This document shows positions 44,330 to 55,834 of a stretch of DNA of 64,000 nucleotides, in pieces. The position numbers were made by a program, and so were the translations under genes. The DNA comes from Metallyticus violacea. Its lineage: Eukaryota > Arthropoda > Insecta > Mantodea > Metallyticidae. Under the pieces are notes generated by a model that was not told the origin of the DNA, searched no databases, and saw only the letters and a program-made list of their open reading frames with translations. The stretch covers positions 6,714,001-6,778,000 of the forward strand of contig CM060837.1 in NCBI GenBank assembly GCA_030762175.1. Reading direction: 5' to 3'. Each line of letters starts with the position of its first letter. Within the stretch, counting starts at the first letter, position 1.

Positions 44330-45298
44330 CATATTTGTACAGAAGTATCTAGTGTGGGCACTTTTTAAAAGTTCTTAATGAGTATTAATCGAAAATGTAA
44401 AAAGTATATTGAATATTTTGTTTAAAATAAAAGATTTGAAGTCATTTCCGGTTAAACCGGAAATACAAATATTGTCGATATATTTTGTTGAGTTTTAGTA
44501 TACGGTTATACCCCACGCTGAGTTTCATGGCACCGAACCAGATGGTTCAAAAGTTACTTAGATGATATCTAAAATGACATTACACGGCCCTTAGGGTGTC
44601 TCAACTCAAGGGAGTAAGGTCAAACGGGGCATTAGAGACCAAGGAAACATCGTTAGAGAGTTAGATATAATTGTAACAATGGAAACTTTGTTACGTTTCG
44701 ACACAAGTTGGATCTTGCTACAATGAGCAGGGAGGGAGGGAGGGTGACATTTCAATAATCAATTATCAGCTACTCGAATGTGCGTTGTTTTAATTGAAAC
44801 GCTGCCATTATAAACAGTAGTTTGGAATGCGCAATTAGTAGAGACGAGTAATAGATGGGGCATTTGTGGTGAAGTTCGTTAATTGTATTTGTAACCCAAA
44901 ACGGCCCTTCATTATACTGCAGCGGATTTAGTAAGCGTTCCTGCATCTTTTTACGTCCGCTTTCAGCTACTGTGTTTCTCCACAAGTGTCGTAAAGCACA
45001 GACCAAAAACTTGTTTAATAGCTGTAATTTAGTTTATAAGCAATATTGAACACTTTCCAGGCGGAACAATTTAAACACAAATCGCCGTAATTTAAAACCA
45101 ATCTTGAGTATTTCATGCTTTCAAATGTCCAATGATACCCCATTTTTGTAATACTTGGATTCAGTCATCACGTCTATTTTTTTTCGTTGCTGGACAACCT
45201 GGATTAGTGTTGTTATAGTTTAAATATGTACAAAATAAAAAATAAGGTAGTGGTGACGTGAAAATACAATTCATTTGCATAATATTACAATTACACTG
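44330..45298. other. No gene seen; 21-base palindrome
   Basis: A perfect palindrome, atttccggtt-a-aaccggaaat, lies at 44,444-44,464. The following 'ccccacgctgagtttcatgg' stretch looks like part of some repeat but has no second copy here. The minus frame 44,770-45,006 has no motif. Confidence 0.45.
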
Positions 45299-45299
45299 G

Positions 45300-45431
45300 T
45301 ACCGCCAAGCGTGGCTGAGAAGGCGCGGACTCGTGAGCGGGTAGTCCGGGGTTCGGTTCTCAACAGGACCGTCCTCCCTGAATGACATTTTTTCCCAGGT
45401 TTTCTTCATTCCTCATAAATTGCAAATTTTG
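45300..45431 (+). mobile_element. SINE family B, 3'-truncated
   Basis: Head: gcgtggctgagaaggcgcgg, 'actcgtgagcggg', B-box 'ggttcggttctcaac', then 'ccgtcctccctgaatga' and 'caggttttcttcattcc'. It breaks just after 'aaattgcaaattttga', where the LINE tail begins. Confidence 0.85.
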
Positions 45432-45998
45432 AACCCTTAAGTTTATATTGTTAGACCAAACACTAACTAAGAAAATCATGTTCCAGACGCTCGAAACCTG
45501 TGTGTTGCTATATGGGTGCCAGACATGGTCAATAAAAGGAAAAAAACAAAATTCAAATATGTCAAAGAAAAATGCAAACGCAAGATCCTGAGAATAACTT
45601 TGAAGGACTAAATAACTATAATATTAATAAATCAGTTATCTCAGACAACAGACTTAGCACAAATAGCTAACAGAAGCAAATGGCAATGGGGCGGTTACGT
45701 CGCAAGAATGCAGGACAATAGGTGGACCTACAAGATCTCCATGTGAGAACCCCCGGATAGGAAAAAGGACAGAAGAAGATGAACAGACCTCTTCAAAGAA
45801 TTTGCAGGTCAAGAGTAGCAAGAGGAAGAGAAAAATGGAAATCTCTCCAGAAGCCACTTGTGCAGTGAGAAATGGAGTAACCAAAGAGTGTCTTAAACAG
45901 CACACGAACAACTAGCGAGGAATAGCTCACTATGTTAGGAAAAAGCGAGCTTTCTCTACTTGTTAGGAGACCTTTGCCCTTAAGGGACACAATAGGCT
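45432..45998 (+). mobile_element. RTE-like LINE 3' end
   Basis: Frames read TCVLLYGCQTWSIKG (about 45,496-45,540) and RSKWQWGGYVARMQDNR (about 45,672-45,722). Endonuclease-reverse transcriptases of RTE-like LINEs have 'YG.ETW' and 'KW.W.GH.AR' in this order after the RT domain. ARRNGVTKECLKQHTNN-like sequence ends the frame (about 45,868-45,915). The trailer 'cctttgcccttaagggac' matches the 61.6-kb copy. Stops and shifts are present. The RT itself is missing. Confidence 0.8.
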
Positions 45999-46680
45999 AT
46001 CTTTATGTGTTCATATAGGTCCGTCAGAAATCCCCCACACGATCTGAACACTGGACTGTGTACCAGACAATTCCCATGCAACACCTTCTGCCTTCAAAAA
46101 CCGACAGCCCTTTCTTGCTCGTCTTATAGTCAGTGCTATTTGTATCAGTTTTTACTCTGTGGAATTGTCAGTGACATTTCTCTGTCGCTGACAGTTCACT
46201 AACAGTCTGGTGACGTGTGACTGGGCTTCGCAATCTTCATGCTGGACGTGGCCAATGAGAATCCAAACAAGTAGCTGCCAACTGTCACGTTGAGTTGCAG
46301 GTGAGTCTGTCACCGTGAATTATTTAACACCTCCCCTTACTCTGCAAGGTAAAAATAGCCGGCGTATCGAATACCGACCGGCTCTTCATTCCAACGCGAT
46401 GTTTCCAACGCAACTTGAGGGGAAAAACAGGCTCCGTATTCTGACCAGAGGATACAAGAAAACTTCCTGATGCACTTTCACTAAATACAAAGATTATTGA
46501 GCTTGTAATGTAATGTAAAATTGTTTCTACACGGTATAAATCCTGCAGGGAAGAACAATGAAGTGGATTATTGGGGGGTTTCGAAATAGACTATGCCACT
46601 ATAATACACTGAAGTTATTTGAGTTGCTGGTCGCTTAAGCGTGGTTGCTTATATTATTTTGTTATGTATTTACCATCCAA
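45999..46680. other. Unique region with a strong splice-donor match
   Basis: 46,010-46,440 is moderately GC-rich. 'gagttgcag/gtgagtctg' at 46,300/46,301 is a full consensus 5' splice site. The plus frame 46,005-46,202 (65 codons) does not reach it. It might be a non-coding or 5' exon. No acceptor or domain could be tied to it. Confidence 0.25.
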
Positions 46681-46682
46681 AT

Positions 46683-46962
46683 ACGCCGCTGAGGGTGGCC
46701 TGGGTCGTTAAGGTGCGGACTCGTGAGCAGGAGGTCTAGGGTTAGAATCCCGCCAGGACCGTCCTCCCTGATTGAGGTTTTTTCCAGGTTTTCCTCAGTT
46801 CTCATAAAAGGAAAATGCCGGGGAGGTACCCTAAATTTGACCTGGAACGCTTCATTCCTTTAAAAAAAAAATCCTTTCCCAATTTATAATTTCATTTCAT
46901 GTATCATCAGTGTCCTCCGCCTGTGGTGCCTCAGTAGTAAAAACGGGCGTTAAATACTATTA
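46683..46962 (+). mobile_element. SINE family B
   Basis: Head: gggtggcctgggtcgttaag, 'gtgcggactcgtgagcagg', B-box 'ggttagaatcccgcc' (one change from ggttcga). Core: gaaaatgccggggaggtacc. 3' end: gtgcctcagtagtaaaaacg, then 'ggcgttaaatactatt'. Confidence 0.93.
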
Positions 46963-47540
46963 AATACAACTACAAAATATGTATACTAAATAGCAATAAT
47001 TTTAACCTAAAATCAATTTCTAACCATTATATTAGTAACTAAGCCCCAATTTTCGGTTCATCAACAGTTTCCCACTGGAATTTCCGAAAGACTTTGGCTT
47101 AGCTCCTTCAATAACCTACGCCTATTTTCAAATAACAAAAAAATCACTCAAACTATAAAAATGCAATGTTAACTACAAATGAATTCTTAGATTAATCAAA
47201 CAATATTGAAATGCTAAGAAAAAAGACAAATATAAACTTAAAGGTGTCTGGCCCAAGTCATTTTAGGTATCCCTTCATAATATTAAAAAATTTAAATACA
47301 ATAATTGATTTATACTATTTGAATAAGTAATTAAAAATATAAACATTAATATAATAAAATAATATCACATAATACTTTTAAGTTATTTATTTGAAATCAT
47401 TCATTTACTCTACCAATCTTTAATAAAGTATAATAAATTTTTAGCCCCAAAATATTCTCTTCATCCTAAATCAATCAACTTTATCAATATCACCTTTGTC
47501 TAAATTCTAATGTAATTAAAAAATTTCCACCTTGATTATA
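46963..47540. repeat. AT-rich region with one unit of a LINE-trailer repeat
   Basis: tttcggttcatcaacagttt, then 'cactggaatttccgaaagac' (about 47,051-47,093) resembles 'cctcggttcatcatcagca..actgtaattccagaggac' at about 47,554-47,596. The trailer of the neighbouring LINE-like repeat thus seems to be present twice, about 500 bases apart. The stretch between is almost pure A/T. Confidence 0.4.
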
Positions 47541-47544
47541 TCAA

Positions 47545-48280
47545 CCCCCAGTCCTCGGTTCATCATCAGCATCCTCTACTGTAATTCCAGAGGACCTTGC
47601 TTCGACCCAATGCTAGGTCCTATAATACTCTTACTAAGCTCTTGTTATATTAGCATCAATTATATTACAAAATAACTAACAATACCCACATCTTAATCAT
47701 CAAAAGTTGCCTAATGTGTTTCCCGTCCTCATATATCACAACTCTAGGTTGTTGATGCATTGGAAACTGATCCATGATCAACTTCATTGTTCCCTTCTTA
47801 TTCTAATAATCATTTTTTTAAATGTTTTTCCCTCCCACCTTAATCCCCTATACCTAAACTCTCTTCTCCTGTAGTATTCCTCCACCATTTATCCCTAAAT
47901 TTGCCCATAGTTTTTATATTTTTATCTCCTTTGATTGCTAATATTTTCTTTGTTAAAATTTCTCCTTCAAATTTGTTCTATTTCTCTATCCAAGCCTGAA
48001 GTCTACACTCCTTTGTTTGCTCACATTATAAAATGCTATGGCACCCATTATCGGGTTTCCCACACATGGGGCATTCATTCCTAAAGATTTTTCTCAGTTC
48101 TTTTACATTCCTTACTCCAGATCTAGACCCTGCCTAATTTATCACAAAGTTCTAGGTACCTTCTCCTTCCCCAAACTCTTTTTATCCCTCGATACCATTG
48201 TCAATGAACTCTTCTCCCAAAAGTTTGCAAAGATTTCTTGATTCTCGTAAAATAATTGCTAGTGGAATTGTTCAAACTAT
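47545..48280 (-). mobile_element. 3' end of a LINE-like repeat (family L2nd, minus copy)
   Basis: The reverse complement aligns with 32,800-33,480. On the minus strand one frame reads CPMCGKPDNGCHSIL, a stop, then CE (about 48,015-48,075): a C-x2-C-x7-H-x4-C pattern as in the C-terminal zinc motif of several LINE clades. The upstream frame has KRVWGRRRYLELCDKLG; downstream are ILAIKGDKNIKTMG and WWRNTTGEESL. Stops break the frame. Confidence 0.6.
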
Positions 48281-48284
48281 TTCA

Positions 48285-48845
48285 AGGTATTGTGCATCTA
48301 AGGTTAAGCTGTAAAGGTTTTTATTTAATATTAAAGAGAACATTATGTATCCGTACTTTTTGATTGGAAATCAAACGTACTTAAATATATTAAGAAAACA
48401 GTTTTTTATTTGCTTCATCAATATACTCAGGTATAAAGAAATAATCAGGTAAAGTCAAAAAATATAGTCATTATATAATAGTAATAATAATGATATAAAG
48501 TCATAAATAATACTAACACAATAAATTCTAAACTCAACAAAGCTAATATCCTCATTCTTATATGATGATATTAGCATAAAGATACAGTGGTTGAACATTT
48601 CACATTTGCACATAAGCACGCAATCGTGGCAAAATTAATTACATTTTTAAACAAATTAAATGATTTTATTTATATTGTTTTCCACTAAATAAATGAAAAT
48701 TCGTTATTGTTTCGTTTTATTGAATGATTACGCAAAACATTGTTTTTACGTTTTATTTTCTTTCCCTGATAGTTCAACTAAAAACAGTTTAATTTAAGTA
48801 CGCATAAGTAAGTTTTTAATTGCAAAGTACAGTGCGATCAGTATT
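48285..48845. other. No gene seen
   Basis: Very AT-rich with no motif. Confidence 0.45.
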
Positions 48846-48849
48846 TTTT

Positions 48850-49183
48850 TCGTTTAGTTTAACCTCCCAGGTTATCAGCACCTCTCAAATAGGGCGTGAA
48901 ATTTGAATGTAAAAGGTTTTTTATTTTTTATTATTCAAGTGGTTGCATTATTTTGAAGCATTAAAACTTGGAATATTATTCTTGTGAAAGGGGCGACAAA
49001 TTTTGCTCAGAGGTCCTTTATTGTGCTGTAAATGTACGACACGGGACCCACGGCTTTACTTCCCTTTCGAAAAAAGTCATATTTAGGATTTTTACGTCCG
49101 AAAAATCCTTCGGTTCTGGCCGGGATCGAACCCGCGATCTTGGGTTTAGGAATGGTTACCACTATACCACCAGGACCGACACA
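48850..49183 (-). mobile_element. SINE family A, 3' part disrupted
   Basis: The head (ccactataccaccaggaccg), B-box 'gggatcgaacccgcg' and body (acacgggacccacggcttta) are clear at 48,985-49,182. The 3' part is split: 'aggttatcagcacctctcaa' and 'agggcgtgaaat' (48,870-48,903) are followed by about 80 unrelated A/T-rich bases before 'gcgacaaattttgctcagag'. It is either an insertion or local decay. Confidence 0.88.
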
Positions 49184-49189
49184 ACCCCA

Positions 49190-49890
49190 CGGTGCGGGGT
49201 TTTTCCCTATAAGCGAGCCGCGGCGGAGGGGTATAGCAAACGGCTTACTGACTGTCACAGTCGAAGCTCAGCTGTTCCCGGGTATGTGTTGTGTTTGTTT
49301 CTTAATTTGACAGTATATATAAAGTGTATTCAGCCTCGTGTGTTCACAACGCCACAGTGTGTTCTTTATGTACGACTTAGTAGTGAAAGAATCATAGGAC
49401 CAATTTTTTTTTTAGCATACAGTTGATGTGATTGGTACTTTTGTCAGAGAATTAACCGACAGGGAGCGTGATGATGCATTTTTTTTCAACAGGACTCTGC
49501 CGCTGCGAATAATTTCATGACAGCAATTCACAATGTGTTTCTACAAGACAGAGTTATTAGTAGAGATTTGTGGCCCCCTCATTATATATATATTTGACAG
49601 CTTAGATTATTATCTCTAGGATAAATTAAGACAAATCTACGTCAGGAAATTGTTCGGGTTTTATAAAATGAACAGCAGCAAGAGAAGAATAATTTACTAA
49701 AGAGATGCCAAAAATGTGTGGAGAATGAAGGTGGGCAGTTTTAACACCCCGTTTGATAATTTCGTAAGTAATTAGCCTATTAAATTGGCTTGTGTCTGTC
49801 GTATGGTTGGGTGTTTTTTATTGCTTTACCCTCTCACCAATCACCGAAACGCGGCGAATTCGCTCATAGGTAAACACTCTGGGGGGGGGG
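49190..49890 (+). mobile_element. Repeat family D with transposase remains, second copy
   Basis: cagctgttcccgggtatgtg (about 49,269) and the order of later segments follow the 19.7-kb copy. The coding relics are RIIGPIFF (about 49,392), CIFFQQDSAAANN (about 49,475-49,512; normally the QQD with the second catalytic Asp), NVFLQDRVISRDLWPPHY and SLDYYL. Stops and an 'atatatata' insertion break it. The right end has 'taccctctcaccaatcacc' and 'taaacactctgg' as in the first copy. QQDSA is kept here but lost at 19.9 kb. Confidence 0.72.
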
Positions 49891-50790
49891 ACAAAATGAC
49901 CGGTATTTATTTACTTTTATTCTTTCATCCAAAAATAGGAAGTAAATACCAGTACCAAACATTAATACTATTCTTGTAATGTAATCGCAGCCGCTTTCTG
50001 ATATAAGCACCGGTCACATCGCTCCTCCTTAACACTCGTCTGCACAGTGATGTCATTCCAGTAGTTACTACAGAAGCGGACAGTTGCCAGACGTTCATTT
50101 TTTTCTACACAAATCTATGAAAAACAGAAGAAAAGTGTTTAAATTTTTTTGTAGTTCTCATCGAGATCTCTCTCTGATTTAAAGGGTGGTATTTATACCT
50201 CTTCCAGCCCTTCTATAGACTTGTACAGTTGTTAGCCATAGCAGTAGCTAGAGTGTTTGAAAAAAGGTTTAGAAGTCTATAGCGGAGATAAATATTGAAA
50301 TTTATTTGAACAAAATAAATAAAAGTACTGTTTAATGCATAATATTATGCCCATTTTGAGTAATAGCAACAAGGAAAATACTGCAGCTCATTGCAATTTG
50401 AATGAGCAAGCACTTGTCAGCTCAGAAACAGAAATTTACTCTAAGGCGAAAGGATTACACTTTGCCTTTGGCGCGCTCAAAAGCGAAACAGCAAGATATT
50501 CTCTGTATTTTTTTACAACACGTAAGCTTGGTTTCAAGCCTTGCATATGGCCAACCTTGCGAAATTACAGAAATGCAAAAACATGCCTAATGGCTAATCA
50601 AAGGATTTAGTCCATTCCTTGAAACCTTTTTTGGATTGTGATTTCCGTTAATTTTGCGCTTAAGGCGGTTTTTACAACAATCACCGCGATGTTTTAATGT
50701 TTCAAATTAATGCGGCCGCGTGATAATTTAAAGCATTTAGGCTTGTCTAGTTATCAGTCTTAAGTGAGTTTGAACATTTTGAAATAAATC
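49891..50790. other. No gene seen
   Basis: The plus frames at 50,335-50,610 and 50,402-50,590 are short and lack motifs. A G-run of about 10 is near 49,880. Confidence 0.4.
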
Positions 50791-50794
50791 TTAG

Positions 50795-51600
50795 AGCTGA
50801 AGATGCAAGAAGGGCTGTGGCGTTAGTGGAGGATGGACGAAGTCTGTTATGTTATGTTGCTGACATCATTGACACTGTCTAGAGGTTCACAGAGGATGTA
50901 TCTACACCAGCAGGCCCGGTTCTGGTCGCAGGAGAACCTCTGCTTTCTTTTACTGCAAGTTCTTTGCGATTGTCATCGATTGGCACATCGGTGGAGGCCA
51001 GAAATAATTTGCAGCAAGTACGGCATGTTAACATCAGCGACAGACAGTTAGGAACGCTGTATGAAGTGAATTTACAGTCCAGGAGACCTGCAAAGAGACC
51101 ATTGCTGACCAGGGAACAAAATATCTCTCGGATGCAGTTTGCTCTCATCCATCAAAACTGCACTATGGAGCAATGGAACACAGTTGAGAGCAAGTTCTGT
51201 TTGAAAGCACCAGATGGGAGGGAGAAGGCCAGGAGAACGTTCGCACCTTACACTTTCTCTTCAAAGAAACCTTTTAATGCAGGTTGAGTGTTGGTTTGGA
51301 CAGGGATCAACACTGAAGCAAGGACGGAACTGGTGTTCATTGAGAATGGGTCACTGACAGCTGATCGGTACATCGAGAAGATTCTTGCTGATCCTGCACG
51401 CGTTACAGGCGACAACGCATGATATTGCTCGTCCACACACTGCTCAGTGTGTTTTTGATTTCCTGGATGTGTATGGCCAGCACGCTCCAGTCCTGAACCC
51501 AATAGAACGAGCTTGGGAGGCAGCTAAGGGTGGATTCCCTGACTCACTGGCAGATCTTCGGGCTGCACCTCAAGCGGAATGGGGACTGACACCATAAGAT
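50795..51600 (+). pseudogene. Decayed Tc1-type transposase
   Basis: RAEDARRAVALVEDGRS (about 50,797-50,848) is the first helix-turn-helix of this group. One plus frame (50,964-51,287) keeps RHVNISDRQLGTLYEVNL and KRPLLTREQNISRMQFA, the second DNA-binding part. WNTVESKFCLK stands where W..VLFSDESRFCL is expected, so the first catalytic Asp is deleted. VLVWTGINTEARTELVF follows, then HDIARPHTAQCVF with the second Asp (about 51,418-51,455). NPIERAWEAA (about 51,498-51,530) holds the Glu. Stops and at least two shifts. Confidence 0.85.
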
Positions 51601-51604
51601 GAGA

Positions 51605-52375
51605 TTGGAGATCTTATCTGAATGTTTATTGTGATATTTGAGCATATTTGAAGACTTTTCTGCACTAAAATCAATAACGGGGTAGAATTTGCGCTTAAAT
51701 ACTCCTTGTGCGTTACTTGGATGATAAAATGAAGTGTTTCGCTTTTTTGCCGCTTAGTGTAAATGCCATTGCTTATAAAACTAATAAGAGAATCCTGTGG
51801 AAGATATAGAAAAACCTGTAACACAATACTTTATGTGGAATTCAAATTATTACCACTCTGAGATCCTTGCATGAAGCTAATAACAGCATTTTGTAAAGAA
51901 GAGATGGAAATAAAATAAAACGTCCAGGACTAGTAAAATAAATGTATAAGAAAAAGAACCAAGAAGAGATACAGTGACAAGAAAAAAGAGCGGACCTAAA
52001 AAGAGACGGGAAGGAAATAAATAGTGCATGAGTGTACCACAGGTGTTCGTGTGCAGTAACTCCCTATAAATCATGAAGCTGGCTGGGCAAGTAAAGAACT
52101 TGAGAACCCGAAATGGATGGCATTTCCATGTTCATTCCTCCACTTCGAGGGAGAAAAATGAGAAAATTTCTTTTTAAACATCCCTATGTACAGGTTATTC
52201 CGGAATGATTAATTATAGTCAAACTGAAGCACATTACACAGCAATAATACGTCACGGATATCAGATGAGTTGGCTAATTATCTAAGTACATTCCATTTCT
52301 TGCTTTCTTGACTTACAAAGCTGCCAGTTTCTATAAAAAGTCAAGTCAACAGTGCTGTAATGTCTAGAGGGTTTC
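51605..52375. other. No gene seen
   Basis: Short frames only (51,570-51,824 and 51,877-52,074, minus). The beginning is probably the trailer of the Tc1 relic; no inverted repeat was found. Confidence 0.4.
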
Positions 52376-52379
52376 ATTA

Positions 52380-53450
52380 TCAGAGGAAAAGGACGCACAG
52401 TCCATAAATGTAATCTCTTGCCATGTTACCACCTTCTGCCACACATGTGGAAGACATCAGTGCGTCCGTATCTCTGTCAATGTCCTGAAGTGACCGCCCT
52501 ACAGCTATGAAATTGGTTCGAAGTGATTCTTTCATATTTGCGAACAGATCGCAGCCACACGGGCTCATAACGAGTGAGTATGGTGGATGTGGCATTATCT
52601 CCCAGTTCCATCAACGTAGGTCCTCACAGCTTTAGTAGCGTGGTGACACCTCGCGTTGTCATGAAGGATGATGTTCTCTCTGGCAGCAAGTGTGGTCGCT
52701 CTCTCTTTAGTGCTGGACGAAAGTTGTGTTTCAAGAAAACTTTTACCTTTGCCTTTCAGGTACTACACAATGAATGTCATACGCCACAACGATAATAATC
52801 GTCACACTACCTTCGGACGAAGCGAATCGGGTGTTTCAATTCATTTGATTGTCATTTCAAGCATGGTGTGTAGGCAAAAGCCCAGTTATGTCCATAGTGA
52901 GGATCCTTCCAAGGAGGTCATCATCTTCTCTCTGGTAACGGTTCACCAAATCCTGAGCAATTGCAATTCTGCGGAACCCAAATATCCTACAGAATTTGGG
53001 GTACAGTTTTATGGATACGCCTACCTCTGCAGCTAATTCATGCGCAGTCCATCGGCTATCAACATCCAACAAGAAGCACTGAGCTGAATTATGTGGTTGT
53101 CAGTTTGGGGTCGTCCTGAACAGCATCGCAGCCTGCGCGAAACACTTTCACTAATCTTGCCATGTGCGATATGGCAACGCTGCATCATCACATGCTTCCT
53201 GTTGTCCCTGATGACCACGGCCTTGACCTCGTGTAACTTCAATTTTGATCCACGAACGTTGTTCTTGTTTCTAAAACATATTGCTTGAGCGCTTGAATTA
53301 TCCATCCCTACTTCAATGCACTGCAGTGCGTCACTGAACAACTGAACAACTATCATCACTTGCTGCTGAAGGTCATCAAACATTCCAGTAAAGAATCCAC
53401 ACAAGCATATGACTAACAAGGACAGCCATTGTTGCCACTGCTTTTTATCT
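52380..53450 (-). pseudogene. Decayed mariner-type transposase, nearly full span
   Basis: On the minus strand the N-terminal region is readable in one long frame (53,033-53,419; SVSRRLRCCSGRPQTDNHI at its centre). Next, in 52,857-53,072, come LDVDSRWTAHELAAEVGVS (helix-turn-helix) and NRYQREDDDLLGRILTMDIT, where the first catalytic block TMDET reads TMDIT. VVAYDIHCV marks the next strand. HPPYSLVMSPCGCDLF (about 52,548-52,595) is the block with the third catalytic residue. The second Asp block is scrambled. The span of ~1.05 kb fits a complete mariner coding region. Confidence 0.8.
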
Positions 53451-53756
53451 AGCCCCTAGTACTTCAAATTTAATTTAAACAAAAAACCACGTAAATATAA
53501 ATATTTCACGTTTCACACTCACTCCCAGATATCTAAACTTTCAAATTTAAAATGCACCTCTACCTTACATTCTAAAGAATATGCAATTAATATCGCATTC
53601 TTTGTTTTCCATCTTTACATGGCAACATGGACTATTGTTATTACTGTCTAAATTAAGAAGGAAAAAAAATAATTGAATTAGTTGTAGAATGAAAAACAGT
53701 TATTTATTGTATAAATGAATGAATGATTCACTTGTTTAATATAAATGAATGAATGA
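53451..53756. repeat. Unique DNA with a 30-base direct duplication
   Basis: ataaatgaatgaatgattca plus ctt occurs at 53,711-53,733 and again at 53,741-53,763. The second copy runs into the 3' end of the SINE. It could be a target-site duplication product or simple slippage. Confidence 0.6.
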
Positions 53757-54030
53757 TTCACTTTTTAACGCCCGTTTTTACTACTGAGGCACCACAGTCG
53801 ATGGACACTGATGATACATGAGATGAAATATTGGGAAAGGAGGATTTTTTTAAGGAAGGAAACGTTCCAAGCCTAAGTTTTGGGTACCTCCCCGGTATTT
53901 GCCATTTATGAGGACTGAGGAAAACCTGGAAATAAATCTCGGTTAGGGAGGACGGTCCTGGCGAGATTCCAACCCCAGACCTCCCTCTCACGAGTCCGCG
54001 TCTTAACGACCTCGGCCACCCGTGGCGGTG
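53757..54030 (-). mobile_element. SINE family B
   Basis: Plus-strand reading: ttttaacgcccgtttttact, ctgaggcaccacagtcgatg, ggaaggaaacgttccaagcc, core ggtatttgccatttatgagg, gtcctggcgagattccaacc (decayed B-box), cacgagtccgcgtcttaacg, ggccacccgtggcggtg. Confidence 0.93.
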
Positions 54031-54299
54031 TTGTTTATTGTAAAATTATATGTATGAGTATTGATGTAACATTGCGGAAACTGATAATTATTTCTCGGGA
54101 TTTTAAAAACGTATGAAAGGTATAAATTTTCTATTTACAGCAATGAAAATATCGCGTTTTGACTAGTAACCATCGTGTAAGTTACCGCAAGGCAATAAAA
54201 CACTCCGGAGAAAACAAAACTTATCCCACAGTAGTTTACAGAGGAGATATTATGTGGACTAACTGTTATAGAGAAGTAAGGCAAAACTGTATTTATATG

Positions 54300-54390
54300 A
54301 CAATGTCTTACATCAACCATACAGTCCTGATTTAGCTGTTTCCACTACTTTCGACTTCGAAGCCGCTTTAGGGATTTTTTTTTTTTTTTT
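54300..54390 (+). pseudogene. Tiny mariner-type transposase scrap
   Basis: HQPYSPDLAVSTTFDFEAAL (about 54,315-54,374) contains the PYSPDLA landmark of mariner transposases followed by a damaged DFH/LF block. Nothing else of the element is recognisable around it. Confidence 0.45.
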
Positions 54391-54394
54391 TAAT

Positions 54395-55830
54395 TAATCC
54401 AGGGTCTACTTTTGAATATTGTTACTAAATTAATTGCAGCGATTAAAATCTAAGCGCATTGCTTGAAGAAAAGAAGGGTTTTACTTTTGTACTGCACCTG
54501 AAAATTTCCCAGAGAACTATAATGTTTGAATGCGTGCACACAGAGGAGAGAGAGAAAAAATTAATGAAGATCTAAACTCCGGCAAGTTGAACAAGAGAAA
54601 TGAGGGTACTTAAAACGGTGTTATAAAATAATATTAATGAGTGAACGTAAACCTAATGGTGTTCCCTTGCTGTAGCAAGGTGTTGTAAGATTTGTAACCC
54701 ATAATGTTACTTCCTGCAACTTCAACGTTAGAATATTTATTACCCTCTTTCCGGAAGCGAAAAAACTTAGCAGAAGAGCTTCTGTTGCATGGACCTTAAA
54801 CTTAAAATGCATTAATTATAAATATTAAAGATCGGAATTATATATTAAGTGCAAAAATTAAAATAGAAGAACAATGTTCTACTAAAACGTGCGATACAAA
54901 GGAAAATAGCATTTAGTGAAAGAATATAACCTTTCATATTAGAACATTTATCGTTTGCCTTCAATTTTAGATTGTATACATTTTCTTTGTTTTTCCTAAA
55001 CGTTAAAATGAAATTGCCGAAGGTGTAGCATAGGCTCTCTCACTGTTTTAAATTATCACTACAATACAAGCTATATTTGCATGACCGATCCTTAATAAAA
55101 AGAAATAAAATAAAACGATTTCCTACTTAAGTATAGGTCTTCCAAAATATGTCCTTACTGCTTGCTGCTTGGGGTTGTGCGTCTCAGCAGCTGGGCATGC
55201 CACAGCCGGTCAAACCTATACTCTGACTTCGGTTCTTAAAACTGTATATAAAAACACGTTTCAATTTACACGATTTAGTTCGATCACTGCAATTTTTTCT
55301 GATTTAATTTCGTGTGTTTTCCTTCAGTTCTTCCAATACGTGAGGGTTTGTTTTGACCTTCAGGCTACCTCACAATAAAAATTAGAGGTCGTTAAATCAG
55401 GTAAGCGATAAGGTCATACAACAGCATTCACTAATCATTATATCTCCAAACACTTTCGTTATTTTAATTACGGACTCCTCTGCTACATAAGCAGTTGTGG
55501 AATTTGTTGAAACCACCCATAGAATTTCTTTTCTTAGTCAGTTGATTAGAAAAATGGGGTCAGAATATCATTTGGGTATCTCTCTCGATTTACTGTCCGC
55601 ACATAAAAAATCGAACTTATTATGCGGTTTGTACTAATTGCTAACCAAACTCTAATTTTCCTATCAAAGAGGATTTTTTGTATACAATTTGGATTACAAG
55701 ATTACCAATAGCAAGTATTTTGGATGTCAACCATTTTGGTAAATCTCAGACTTCATTCACTGATGAAATAAACCACTAACAATAACGCACACCTGCTACG
55801 GGATCACGGAGTCGTAGACAATGGACACTG
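54395..55830. other. No gene seen
   Basis: AT-rich. A T tract near 54,378-54,391. The plus frame 55,169-55,378 (69 codons) sits in slightly GC-richer DNA, no motif. Confidence 0.4.
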
Positions 55831-55834
55831 TACA

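Noticed and set aside
48968..49426. A 152-codon plus-strand gene
   Set aside because: It is the antisense reading of a SINE A joined to family D; RIIGPIFF near its end is transposase debris.
52668..53036. A 122-codon plus-strand gene
   Set aside because: It lies antisense to the mariner transposase at 52.4-53.4 kb.
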